64,000 bases of DNA from Macrotrachela quadricornifera. Taxonomy: Eukaryota > Rotifera > Eurotatoria > Philodinida > Philodinidae. Shown piece after piece: positions 34,909 to 46,285 of this stretch; the stretch's first letter is position 1, and each line of letters starts with the position of its first letter. A program made the translations under genes and the position numbers. Below the pieces are notes generated by a model. It was not told the origin of the DNA and searched no databases. It saw only the letters and a program-made list of their open reading frames with translations. The stretch covers positions 96,492 to 160,491 of the forward strand of contig JAJEKB010020179.1 in NCBI GenBank assembly GCA_022393335.1, in the 5' to 3' direction.

Positions 34909-35740
34909 AGTATGCGATCCACAGATGCTACGGATCTCAGTGATGTTTCATTCCAAAGAAAAGTATTTGCACTAGCGCATGCAATTGTAAAAAAACTCGA
35001 TTTGTTCGCTACTCCTAAGTAGTTGATCAATTTTACCGAAGTTAAAAAAATTTTGACTGCATACTTAAAGAAGACATCTTATCGAAAAATATTCACGACA
35101 AAAAGTATTCGATATTTTTTTCTTCACAATCATAGAGAAATCTCTTATACACTGATAAGCCATATAATGTAACAAGCCCGTCATAAAAGCATTCTCTATG
35201 CTTCTCATGTTGTAATTTAGATATTTTTATGAGTTTATCGATATCAACTCGCATTTTTTATGAGTTTTTCGCTCAGAAGCGAAACACATTTTATGTCTTT
35301 GATTACTCATATCTTTCAAACTGAATTTAAAAAAATCTTTTGCTCTCAGTTTCAGACTTCTAAATCGATATGATGCGAAAATATGACACAAAGCGTTTCA
35401 TCGAAGAAGCAGCTTAATAGACTCACTTTTACATTTTCGTCTAGACGCAGCTTTCTTCGTTAACTGCTTATCTACACCGATTAGATTACCTTTGTATCCA
35501 TGTCAATATTTTTTGAATATAAACGTGCCCAGATGGAATTCACAATTGAACTGTGTTTGAACGCGACTTTGAAAAAACTTTTGAATCGCGTCTAAACGCA
35601 TTCAAAGAATGCCTTAAATCGAGTCTAGATGCATTTCCGCAAATACAATATATTGAGAGACGTACCTTTGGAACACGTTTTAGCGAGTGTGTCAATTAGA
35701 AGCACGTACTGGAGGACACATAGCTTCTTTTAATCATTAA

Positions 35741-36361
35741 CACATTCACCACGATTCAATTTTCTTCGAAAATAGCTTTCATAAATGCATTTTCGTATAC
35801 ATTCACTTTTTGATAAACGTATTTATTGGTCTTTTTAGTATATGCCATAACTTCTTTTGCTTTTTCTTTTTACAATATTACATAGGCAATCTCTTTTCAC
35901 GCCAAACAAAGTAAATACTCAAATCTGTTTTTTTCCCTTATATACTGCGCAATAGAAACGAGATAAACGAAATGCAGTTTTGATTCTGTTTCTTTTGCAT
36001 ACTTTTTACAGCGTTATCTTTGACTCTTCTCTCTCTCGATTATAAAAACAAATGAAACTTCATGATGAATTATATTATACTGTGTATCACCTTTATCAAC
36101 AATCACAAGAAGCAAGTGCGACAGCAGCGAACAGAGTGAAAACCTTCTGTTCTGATTGTGATAAACATTTTTGTCTTGATTGTTTCAATGAAAAGTATTA
36201 TATAGTGTAATAAAGGATTCGAATACTGAACAAGACTGAGTGAATGAGGAAATATATGATATCCACTACATAGGAAAAAAGAAGAAAAAGAAACTGTTTT
36301 TTGTCATTTTTCTTATAAAATATGCCGTGAACCACCGGTGGTTCACATCGTAGTGAATGTG
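35741..36361 (+). mobile_element. Internally deleted piggyBac, 621 bp
   Basis: Flanked by TTAA on both sides (35737-35740 and 36362-36365). The left end CACATTCACCACGAT is matched by the right end ATCGTAGTGAATGTG, one mismatch in 15. A perfect 20-bp palindrome GTGAACCACCGGTGGTTCAC lies just inside the right end (36327-36346). At 36100-36210 the last ~36 codons of a piggyBac transposase survive: TFCSDCDKHFCLDCF, the C-terminal cysteine-rich domain, with its stop. The DDE catalytic core is gone, so the copy could move only if a related transposase acts on it. Confidence 0.85.
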
Positions 36362-37289
36362 TTAAATATCGTTCTAACAAATGAAGCGACAGGGATGAGT
36401 GCCAACGTGTATTAAATGAAAATTTAAATGAATATCAATACGTTTATTTGTATAAATGTTTTCAAATTGTAATCGTTTTCTGAGTGCATTCAAGAAGAAC
36501 AATAGTGAGTGAGTTTACTTCCGTTTCCACCATGCTTCAATACAAAAATGTGTTAGAACGCCAGTATTTGCAACAAAAACACATCTATCTGCATTTAAAG
36601 TGCGTTTGGTGATTATATGAGTGGCATAGCATTAAAAAATTACTCCCTCTATTTTTAATCTGTCAGCAAGGGTCTTATCAAAAATCTTGAGGCTACCCTA
36701 GATTCAGAACGTTCCACCGCCTATGATTCAATGTCACATTTATTAACGTTTCACTAACTCAAAAGGATTACACGATCTACAACGGAAGAACTCTCTATAG
36801 GAAATTCAAAGAAAACAAGTAAAGGCCCATAGATCTATAAATAAGTGGACAATGACTAAGTTTATGAGACATCACTACGAGATCTTAATTATTTTTTTTT
36901 TGCAAATAACAAGTATTGAGATGCATGAGTTCCTCAAAATCTGATTCAAAGAGGAATAAAATCACAAAATTGATCGCCTTAAAGCTCAGATTCTCAAAAC
37001 CAGATTGGATGAAAGCTAGATTTTGGAAACCATTTCATTGACTGAAATTTCGAACAGATAGAGTCTAACTGATCAAAAGTTTTATATAGTGATCTTTAAG
37101 CCGATGTTCTTTGGCCCGGTAACAAGCAAGCTTACTATACTTTGTTCAATCCTCCCTCGCTCGACGATATATTCCAGTCTTCATTTCTACACTTCTGTTA
37201 CTACTCACTTAAAAAGGCATCAGATTTTAAAAGTGGAAGACAAAAATAGTTTTCTTCATAATTATAACAATAGAGATCCGATCCTATGT
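36362..37289. other. Between two piggyBac copies, no gene seen
   Basis: No coding frame with family resemblance and no clear repeat structure. Confidence 0.4.
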
Positions 37290-37293
37290 TTAA

Positions 37294-39378
37294 CCCTTTC
37301 ACGGCGATTCGATTTTTCGAGGAAAATAAGTTCAATATACAAATTTTCATGCATGTTCGTCCTCGATAAATGTATTCATGGATATTTTTGATGTATGGGA
37401 AGTATCCAGTGACGAATACGGATCTTTCCTATAAAATTTACTATGTTGGTTTTTTCCCATCTTCTTTTCTTCTGTGATACATGGGATTTTTTCAACTTTG
37501 CTATACATGCATATATAAATACCGAAATCATTCTAATCGAGATAATGAAAGCAAACTGAAGTCATATTCTTAAAATTTGCAATTTACATACTATTCAAAG
37601 AAACAGATACGGAGGAAAGTAGCAACTCACAAAGTGATTTGAGTGGTTTGGATGATGGCTTCTTCAGAATGCAATTCGAATCATCAAGCTCCGAAGAACA
37701 AGTTACGGATGATAGTGATGATGATATGGATTCACAAGTCTGCGAAGAAATAGAATCAGAATCAGATACTGAATTCTCGGAGGATTATGGAATGATGGAA
37801 GAAGTACCGGCAAATTTGGAAGATAGTACGATCAATCCTATCGATTGCTACCGATATTTCATCACTAATGAGATTATTAGTCTCATGGTTCGCGAAATCA
37901 ATCGATATGCAGAACAACACGTGCAAACAGAAAAGCTTACCAAACGGTCAAAAACTCTTCAGTGACGACCCACTACTAATGAAGAAATGTTCAGATTTCT
38001 GGAAATCATACTTGAAATGAGACTTAGACAAATGCCAGAAATAGATTACTACTGGAACAAAAGCAAGTTGTTTGGATTTGAAGTCATTAAAAAATACTAT
38101 GTCAAGAGACCGATTTGAATTACTTCTCAAATTTTTTCATTTTTCGAACAACCAAGAACCTTATGCACACGAAGACAGGTTGTTCAAGCTGAGACCACTT
38201 TTAGATTTATTGAGAGCTAGATTCAAGTCAATTTACCTTCCTGGCTCCGTTATTTCTATTGACGAAACAATGGTACCATGGAAAGGGAGACTTTTGTTCA
38301 AACAATACATTCCTGGAAAAGTACATAAGTATGGAGTCAAGATATATAAGGTGGCGACTACTCATGGATACACCTGGAATTTTATGGTTTATACTGGCAA
38401 GCAGGATCCAACGGCTGATCCTGGGCACGTTCATACCGCCGTAATCGATTTGGCAGATGATCTTTTGGGATATCATCGAACTGTGGTACTTGATAACTTC
38501 TTTACAAGTATGGCTCTAGTAAAAGTTTATTGCGAAATGATACCTATCTTATTGGAACATTGAGAAGTAATCGGGCTGGATCAGGACATGAAGTAGTTCG
38601 GAAAAAGCTCAAGCGTGGTGAAGTTTATGAACCACAGAGCAACAATAATACAAAAATAATCAAGTGGAAAGACAAACTAGATGCTTTGATGATATCTACA
38701 AAGCCATCCCACTCAGCCACTTTAGTGGAGATCAGAAAAACTAATAAATCAAATGAACGCATCATGAAGCCACAAGTTATCATCGATTACAATAAAGGAA
38801 AACAAGGTATCGATTTATCAGATCAACTATCGGTATACTACACATGTCTCAGACGGTCTAAAAAGTAGTATCAAAAGGTGGCATTTAAAATAATATTTGG
38901 AATGTCGTTAGTGAATGCTTATTTGATTTACAAGGAAAATTATGACACAAGTCGTATGAGGGCGAGGGCAAGGGTGAGGGGTGTACCATACGAGAATTTA
39001 AAACTTGGTCCGAGAGAACGTTCAGCAAGTCAAACGAAACGCAAACTGGCGGATCACAAGCTCGAAGAAAAGGAAGGATCTACGCGCAATGTTGGCAGAC
39101 GGTGCACTGGCTGCTGTGCGAATGGAAGGGCAAAACAGTCAAGAGAAGCGAGCAACGCAGCAGCAAAGAAAGTAAAAACTTTCTGTTCCGACTCTGATAA
39201 ATTTTTTTATCTTGAGTGTTTTAATGATAAGCATTATGCTATGGAATAAAGAATTCAAATAAAGTACTGAAGACAGAAGCTATGGCAGCTTACGTCTAAC
39301 CTCCTGCCTAAGAAAAAAGCAGAAGAAAGTGTTTTTCTATACATTTTCTCGTTAAATTATAGCGTCGCCGTGAAAGGG
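37294..39378 (+). mobile_element. piggyBac transposon with intact ends, 2.1 kb
   Basis: TTAA at 37290-37293 and 39379-39382 flank the element. Its left end CCCTTTCACGGCGA (37294-37307) is the exact complement of the right end TCGCCGTGAAAGGG (39365-39378). Inside is one piggyBac transposase locus on the plus strand, broken by stops and frameshifts. TTAA duplication and perfect 14-bp termini are diagnostic of the superfamily. Its ends differ from those of the 621-bp copy, so the two belong to related but different families. Confidence 0.92.
37600..39249 (+). pseudogene. Broken piggyBac transposase
   Basis: The acidic N-terminal region (many Asp, Glu, Ser) spans ~37600-37963 and hits a TGA at 37963. 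The frame then shifts to a segment with MSRDRFELLLKFFHFSNN, SIDETMVPWKGRL (catalytic Asp area) and VVLDNFFTSMALVKVY (second Asp). A further shift near 38540 leads to IIDYNKGKQGIDLSDQLSVY (third Asp area), a TAG follows RRSKK at 38868, and after AFKIIFGMSLVNAYL the C-terminal domain has RRCTGCCANG and TFCSDSDKFFYLECFNDKHY. In the last, two cysteines retained by the 621-bp copy appear as Ser and Tyr. No initiator ATG was found in frame. All parts are present but the gene cannot make one protein. Confidence 0.88.
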
Positions 39379-39439
39379 TTAACCGTTAAAGTTCAAAGTT
39401 GGGCTTTAACTTTAACTTTTGCAGTTAAGTTAAAGTGAC

Positions 39440-39620
39440 ACCCCTACTTAAGGTAAAATTCAATCCATTTGCCAAGATAGGCTAAGATAATTGAAAAATG
39501 TTGATGATGGTGACTCAGTTCGAATCTGAGATGGATTCGAATATATTTTTCAAAATTTTTAGATTTTTTATGAAACGCGTTCAGACGCTTCGAATGTTTC
39601 ACTGGAGACGGTGACGCATT
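39440..39620 (+). repeat. SINE-like repeat, 5'-truncated copy
   Basis: Runs from AAATTCAATCCATTTG through GACTCAGTTCGAATCTGAG and GATGGATTCGAATAT to a tail with AACGCGTTCAGACGCTTCG. The same sequence occurs on the minus strand at 46020-46200, where a tRNA-like head is added. The copy begins close to the right TTAA of the piggyBac element. Confidence 0.6.
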
Positions 39621-40415
39621 ACAATTAACGCTATTGGAAAAAGTGACTACTATCAAGAGATAGGAATAATGACCCATTTTATGCATAAGTAATAGTTCTC
39701 ATATCTTGATCTTTTTTATATCACTGCTACGTGTTTCTTATATTTTTCTTGCTTAAATATTTACTTATGCACAGTAGTTACCATTTATCAATAGAAAACT
39801 AATTAATTGTTTTAATTGCTGTATTGTAATAAAAATGGACAGTGATCCTGACAATGGCCGTGATGATTGTAAAAGAATATCGACTGGAATGATTACAAAA
39901 ATGCTTCCACATGCTCATAAATATTGTGCTATGCTTATTAAGAATGATCCTTTGCTGGAAGGATTTACAAATAATATATAGAATGCAAAGGATTACGAAG
40001 GCACTGACGAAAAGGAGGAAGATGAAGATAAGTATGATAATATCAATATAGAAGCAGACGATCATATTTGACAACTTTCATTAATATACAAATATTGTGA
40101 AAACCACTTCTGGACTTGATAGTTAGAATGCCTGATAAACATTAAAAATATTATTTTTCTATATAAATCAATTGTTATCTATATAAAATATATAAATTTG
40201 AAAATTTGATAAATTTATGTCATACTTTTTTTCACATATTTTCTTTTTATCTTTTTATAACTGCAGTCCAACAATCTGTTACTAATATTATAACATTATA
40301 TAGCTCATAGTGATTAAATACTATAGTATTTTTATAATCAATAAATTATTTTACAAGTGCTTTTCACTCGTTCAGGTGTCATTTCTCATAGGAAGTACGT
40401 TGTTGAAATTTAAAT
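39621..40415. other. Intergenic, no gene seen
   Basis: A+T-rich. An Asp/Glu-rich plus-strand frame near 39837-40070 includes an in-frame stop and is not convincing. Confidence 0.35.
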
Positions 40416-40629
40416 GATGTTATTGGATGTAGTTACTGTAATGTAATAAACAACTATATGTTAGAGTAGTGACCTACGTAACTATAGACACTTTTTATTT
40501 ATTTACTAATATCTCAAAATAATCGTATGTCTATTTAAATTTTTAATCATGAAGTATGTATAGTTACATAGGTCATTATTCTAAAATACAGTTATTAATT
40601 AGATTACAATAACTATATTCAATAACATC
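40416..40629. repeat. Foldback inverted repeat, ~76-bp arms
   Basis: Bases 40416-40491, starting GATGTTATTGGATGTAGTTA, recur inverted at 40554-40629 with about 80% identity; each arm contains TGACCTANGTAACTATA or its complement. The spacer is ~60 bp. A second smaller pair, TATATAACTTTTAGTTA with its inverse, lies at about 40760-40900. No protein. Confidence 0.7.
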
Positions 40630-41636
40630 AGATAAATATCGACAAACTTACTTGCTTATGAAGCTGACTCCTATTCAAATCGAAAACACTATTAAAGCAA
40701 TTTATTCATTGTAAAATAGTGGATTAACGCTGCAATTAAATAAATTTATTTTCATTATTTATATAACTTTTAGTTATTTACCGATGTTCAAAAAAAATTC
40801 CATGTTTATTCAAATTCATAAATCTTTTATTTCGAGAAATTTTGTAATTTCTAGTGTTTATTACATGTAAAAGATTAGTAATAAAAGTTATATAGCTGTC
40901 ATTTAGCATTTTTTGCAAAAGCCTGCACCCTATTAATTTTTTGGGAACGCATTAAATCAATCCTTGAAACGGATATCTTAAACTATTGCCAAACTGTCAA
41001 TTTACTGAATCTCGAAAATCGAAAACGTTAGTCAGCCTGGTTTTGCCTGAAGGTCAGGCCAGATCAGGCTGAAAAAAGTGATCTGTTAGCAGTTCTGATT
41101 CACCACTGTCAATAGTGGTTAATCTTTTTTTTTCGTCTTTGTCGCACAGATTTTGTTATATTTTAGTCGAAACATTTCTGCAGTCGCTTTTGGTCATGAT
41201 AACCATTCTCAGTCTTCATTAGAACAAGTAAAGTCGGAAAACTGCGAATGTTTCATATGTCAGAATCTATGTGAAAGTCTTTAATAATCATTGTTATGAA
41301 GATTTATCTGACGTCAACTGATTGTTATCAGTTACCTGATACTATAAATTACATCAATTTTAACTACCTTTCTTCAATAATAAAACCATACCGTAGATAA
41401 GAATAGTGAGATTTATGACTACAGAAAAAAAAAATTATGTCGAAAGTAGAATAGTAAATTCTTCATTTTATCTCAAAATAAAAACGTCCTTTTATATTTG
41501 TCCTCAATTAGAATGTTCATAAAGACGTGGATTTTTTTTATTCAAAAAAGATGGTTGCAGTATTTAATTCTAGCTTGTCTTTATTACAATCATTCTTAGA
41601 ATACATTGCACTATTTGTCCTGTAAGCATAAAGAAT

Positions 41637-41905
41637 GTAACACTCGTCGATATGACTCGTTTTACCCTGGACTCGATACGACCTATTCTTCATTTACCGT
41701 TACCGGTTAAATTCTCTTTTGAAAACTATCACTGAACAATACTCCTATACAAGCATATCATAAACAAAGCTATATACTTTTGTCATCACGTTCATTATGT
41801 AAAAAAGACCAGTTCTTTGAATTTTCTGTAGAAATTGTCTAAATGAAACAAAGACGCGCCTCGTAAACGATCGTCGGCGTCCGTATGGTCAGTCATTGGT
41901 GACTA
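41637..41905. repeat. Dispersed repeat, second copy of GTAACGCT type
   Basis: Starts GTAACACTCGTCGATATGACTCG and ends near GATCGTCGGCGTCCGTATGG, the same end motifs in the same order as 34201-34640 but shorter. Nothing else was recognised in 40900-42490. Confidence 0.45.
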
Positions 41906-42489
41906 TTTACTCCTTTTATTGAGCCATAAAAAAAATGTTACATGATATTTTTCTTCGATATCATAAAAGTCCTTACGTTTTGGCTGTTCGAAATAGATGA
42001 GCCAAAAAAATACCATATTCTCTCTTCATAAGTAGAATCTGTAAGGATGAATATGCGTTTAAATAATAAAAACTAAATCCTGATTGGTACAGATTGTCTA
42101 ATTTATAATGCGTCTGTAGTCGTTAACCTCTCGACTTTGATACTCAGCGCTTGACTTTTGACCTTTGTTTTACATAGGACCTTTCCTTTAGTCGAGAGAA
42201 CTAGTTCGCTTGTTATGATGCTCCGCTACCGACATATTATTCAATAGATTTATCTTTATCGGCTTATAATCTTTCATTAAGATGAATGAACTTATTAGGT
42301 GCATCATATTTCATTGAAAATGCAGTTTTTAGTCAAATAGAAACATTACAATTCGTACACTATTTCTATTTAAAAAGATAAAAAGAAAAAATATTCGATT
42401 CTACTTCAAGTTTTTTGGATATTAGAAGAATCGCCACGTTTCATAAACTTCATTAAACAAATCATCTTTTTATCTTACTAAGGTTGAAA

Positions 42490-43250
42490 TTGATGTAGAG
42501 AAGGGAAATTACTGTTGCGTTGCCAAGTAAGACTCATAAGTATCAGAAAATTTCTAACTTCATCAAAGAAAAGTTATTTCTCAAATAAACTTTCATTAAC
42601 GATCTTCGAGATTGAGGTATCCAACTCTAATAATGGTTCTGAAAATTGATAGACTGAAGATTTCCATTAGAGAATGGATATTTCTTGACAATAACGATAT
42701 TTTATAAAGTATAATCAACGATTTTTGACGTCGAGGAATTTCTATCGAAAGATTTATGGATTTGAAATCTTACTAGGGACAGAAAACTTTTCAGGAAGCT
42801 TGTTCTTCACTATTGTAAGAGTAAAACATGCCATTGTTTGCACCGTATGACAAAGCACTCCTTATAATTCCTAATAGACGCGAATAATACTTTGATTTAT
42901 CTTTACAATAGTGGAGGAAACTGTTACTGAAATCTGATTGATCGACACGGAAAAGCTCCTAGCTAATCAGATTTTAACAAGTGGCTTTTCTACTACTGTA
43001 AGAGCAGAGCACAGTATTATCGGCGTCCATCAAGGGATTAGACGGAACCCTCTTTCATATAGCGCAGACAATATCGTGTTTTGTCTTTATAAAAGTGAAG
43101 AAAAAACTTTCTGGACAAATAGTCTGTTTCTAGTAAAATTCTTCAATTTCGAAAATCTTTGATCAAATGTTATGAGATATTGCTGTTTTTGATAAATAGT
43201 TTTTCTTTTAAAAAGTCAGAAACTTTTAATTACACGGTAACTAGATGAGA
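42490..43250. repeat. Diverged dispersed repeats
   Basis: Segments such as TTCTTCACTATTGTAAGAGTA (after 42800), CAGAAAATTTCTAACTTCATC (42544) and ATATCGTGTTTTGTC (43071) recur, often inverted, at 45830-46020 and 47150-47340. The ends carry GTTAC-type motifs. Likely old copies of one MITE family. No gene is supported here. Confidence 0.45.
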
Positions 43251-43467
43251 ACGACATCTTCCCTTTCTCAAATGTATGTGTGACCTTTTACTTTCATCTT
43301 AAACACGATAATCCTTATTTGTGTCACTTCCTAAAGAACAAAAAGAAAGAAAAATACACTGTATACGTATGAAACATATTGACATCATTATTATTTATAG
43401 ACATGTATCACTCACTTTGAGTAAAACTGTTGCGTCGATAAGTGTGCAACTGATATCAATAGTTGAT

Positions 43468-45272
43468 ATGACAATGGACAACATCTTCATTATTGATCAA
43501 GCAACTCAGCAACAATTCGAAGCAATCGCCATTCGAGGCCTTGTTCGAAAACTTGATTGGCGACTCATTCCATATATGGTTATCATTGAAGTAGTATCAT
43601 ACATAAATCGGATCAGCACTGGTAAATAGCTCTGCTTGAATAATTGATTATTAGTGATAATTTTGTAGGCCATACAAAACTGATGGGGATCGAAAATGAT
43701 TTGCATTTGTCACAATCTGAGAGCAATTGGGACATTTCACTCTTTTTTCTAGCCTATGTGAGAAAATTACGTTATTAAATTGCAATGCTTTTGTATGGTT
43801 GCTTTATTTTAGCTAATCTTTGCAATTCCTAGCAATATTCTCATGCGTTATCTTGGTCCGACTAGATATCTGTCATTGAGTATGCTTGCATGGGGCAGTA
43901 TTACTATCGGTATGGCTTTTGTGAAAAATGCTCGAGAACTACTGTCTGTTCAATTTCTTCTTGTAAGTATATTGAATTTTTATGAATAATATAACATTTT
44001 TTGTTTTTCGTCAAAGGGTGTGACTCAAGCGGGCTTTTTTCCCAGTGTTGTCATATACTTTTCGTTATGGTATCGTAAAAGAGATCAAATTATGAGAATA
44101 GCTATTCTCTTTGGAGCTGCCATTATTTCTAGTGCTTTGAGTGGTATTCTGGTATGTGCTCATCGATTTCATAAAGTACATGATACTGATTATAAATTTA
44201 GGCATATAGTTTTACATACATGGATGATATTCGTGGTCTGAACAGTTGGCAGTGGATGTTTTTGATTGAAGGTTTGCCGATGATTCCTCTCGGTATCATA
44301 ACCTATCTTTTTCTCAGCAATATACCCGATACTGTACAATGTAAGAGTTTATATGACAGTAACAAAAGATTTTTATCTGATTTATTTTAAAAATGTGAAG
44401 GGTTGGATAATTGTGAAAAACAGCTTTTGACAAATCTTCTCCGAGACGATGCGGGCATAGGTAATCACGAAAATGTTCGACTTTCATGGCGACAAGTATT
44501 CTATGTTTTTATCGATTGGCGAATCTATTTGTATGCATTGATTTTTATTGGTAATTTGAGTGTTATCAAATATATAAATACATATCTTCCAATGCTGGTC
44601 AAAAATACGAGTAATTCGAAAGCTGTGGTACATTTAATGACAGCACCACCTTATGTTTTTGCATTTGTGTGCTGTTTATTGGTTAGTTATTCGTCGTCAC
44701 GAAGAAATGAGCATGGCTTTCATCTCGTGTTTTGTCTATCAATCGGTCTATTTGGTTTTATTCTTATGCTCATTCTGATTAATCGAGGCAAAGTGGCACT
44801 ATATGTCAGTATTTGTATTGCATGTTGTGGTACATTCTCAGCATATCCTTTGTTAATCTCTTGGTTAACGAATAATGTGGGTGGTCATACGAAGAGACCT
44901 ATCGCTATCGGCTTTGTTGTGGGTATTGGTCAAATAGGTGGAATTCTATTACCTCTTGTCAGATTGTTGCTATTGCTGCTGAATTCACAACTATTTTTCT
45001 TTCTTTTTAGGTGTACTATGATGAATCAACTAGTCAACGTAACAATTTTATTTTTATTGGAACAATAGCGGCTACTTTGATTTTTACCATTGTTTTACGC
45101 ATTTGTTTGATGTTGGAGAATCGTCGGCGAGACAGTTTATCACAAGAGAAATATGATCGTGAAGCAGCTATTAAAGAATCTTGTGATTGGGTCAGTTCAT
45201 ATCTGATTAACGTAACATCTTTTCTAAACATTGTTTCTCTTGTAGCATCCTCAAGTGCGATACGTCTTGTGA
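43468..45272 (+). CDS. MFS transporter, ACS (Dal5/allantoate permease-like) family
   Basis: Eight exons: 43468-43621, 43669-43757, 43813-43962, 44017-44151, 44202-44340, 44401-44957, 45011-45190 and 45246-45272, giving 476 aa; all seven introns are 47-60 bp and in phase. The start KLDWRLIPYMVIIEVVSYIN, then GVTQAGFFPSVVIYFSLWY and RKRDQIMR, follow the anion:cation symporter pattern (GxxEAGFFPGxxYxLSxWY). NSWQWMFLIEGLPMIPLG and a loop WLDNCEKQLL follow, then the second six-helix half. The last intron restores the family's usual tail (HPQVRYVL) instead of a longer read-through. ACS members of this type import allantoate, nicotinate, biotin-like or other organic anions and are common in fungi and bacteria, so horizontal origin is plausible. 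Donors of the last two introns are GTCAGA and GTCAGT, weaker than the rest. Confidence 0.82.
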
Positions 45273-46019
45273 TATATCAACATCATCTCATGGCTAACAA
45301 ATTCAATTTATTTTTCTAATTAAATGATTTTGCTAGTAATCTTACAGTGTACCAAACAATAAGTTAAAATTTTGTTATAAACATATTTCAAGATTAACTC
45401 TGCAAGAAATGATGCATCACATTAGATCGATAGCGAATGCTGTAATGAGCAAACAGTAAACCGGTTCACCAGTCGTTTCAATAACCATGTAAGAGAAAAC
45501 ACGCAAAAATCCTGATTTTAATTAATTTTTTACTGATGAAAAATCGCTTTAAACTGATATTTTTTTAGTGTTTTACATAAAATGCTTTTTGAATTTCCTG
45601 TAGTTACAGTAAAGAAATGCGACATTTGATGAAAAAATCGAAAGAGAAATTATTGAAATATTCGCTTCACAGTACACTATTCAAGGACAAAGTGACAGAT
45701 ATAGTCATATTCCACATAATTCATATGGTGTTGTTGATAGCGGAGGAAAGTTATCATTACATTACTAAGTAACTGAACGGTACTATTACCATGTAATGGT
45801 AATAGCGCGTTATCCAGTAACGCCAGCGAGTAACAGAAAAGTTCTGATTTTATAAAAGAAAGGTTATTTCTGGAATAAAGTTCGATTAAAAGTTTTTGAG
45901 AGCGAAGAATCTCAATCGCAAGATTTGTGGATTTAAAAAACTCACTAGAAAGAGGACACTTCCTTCACAATTACGAGAATGAAACATGGTATTTCTCATG
46001 TGAAACGCTAAGAGAGAAC
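45273..46019. other. Downstream of MFS gene, repeat fragments only
   Basis: 45760-46019 contains GTTACT-type sequence and copies of the dispersed repeats also found at 42490-43250. No gene seen. Confidence 0.4.
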
Positions 46020-46285
46020 GCTTCTAAACGCGTCTCCCGTGAAACATTCGAAAAGTCTGAACGCGTTTTATAAAAAAAATTAAAAATTTTAAAATATATA
46101 TTCGAATCCATCTCAAATTCGAACTGAGTCACTATCACCAACATGTATCGATGGTCTTAGTCTTACCTGACAAATGGATTGAATTTTTCCATAAGTGATG
46201 ACAATCAGATTTGAACAAATAAACCAGTGATTAGAAACCGTTCATATAGATCACTGAGCTATACTAGCTCGAAATCTTTTCTTAC
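46020..46285 (-). repeat. Candidate tRNA-derived SINE
   Basis: Read on the minus strand, a tRNA-like head has an A box TAGCTCAGTGATC (46261-46249) and, 32 bases on, a B box GTTCAAATC (46216-46208), both fitting the RNA polymerase III consensus. The body continues with AAATTCAATCCATTTGTC, GACTCAGTTCGAATTTGAG and a tail with AACGCGTTCAGAC. A 5'-truncated copy lies at 39440-39620 on the other strand. The anticodon stem does not pair, so it is not a functional tRNA. Confidence 0.6.

Noticed and set aside
34807..35030. Open frames on both strands
   Set aside because: Explained by the hairpin at 34850-34908; no family resemblance.
45191..45322. Longer C-terminus of the MFS protein by read-through
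   Set aside because: Splicing out 45191-45245 gives HPQVRYVL, the usual ending of the family, and matches the intron size of the gene.
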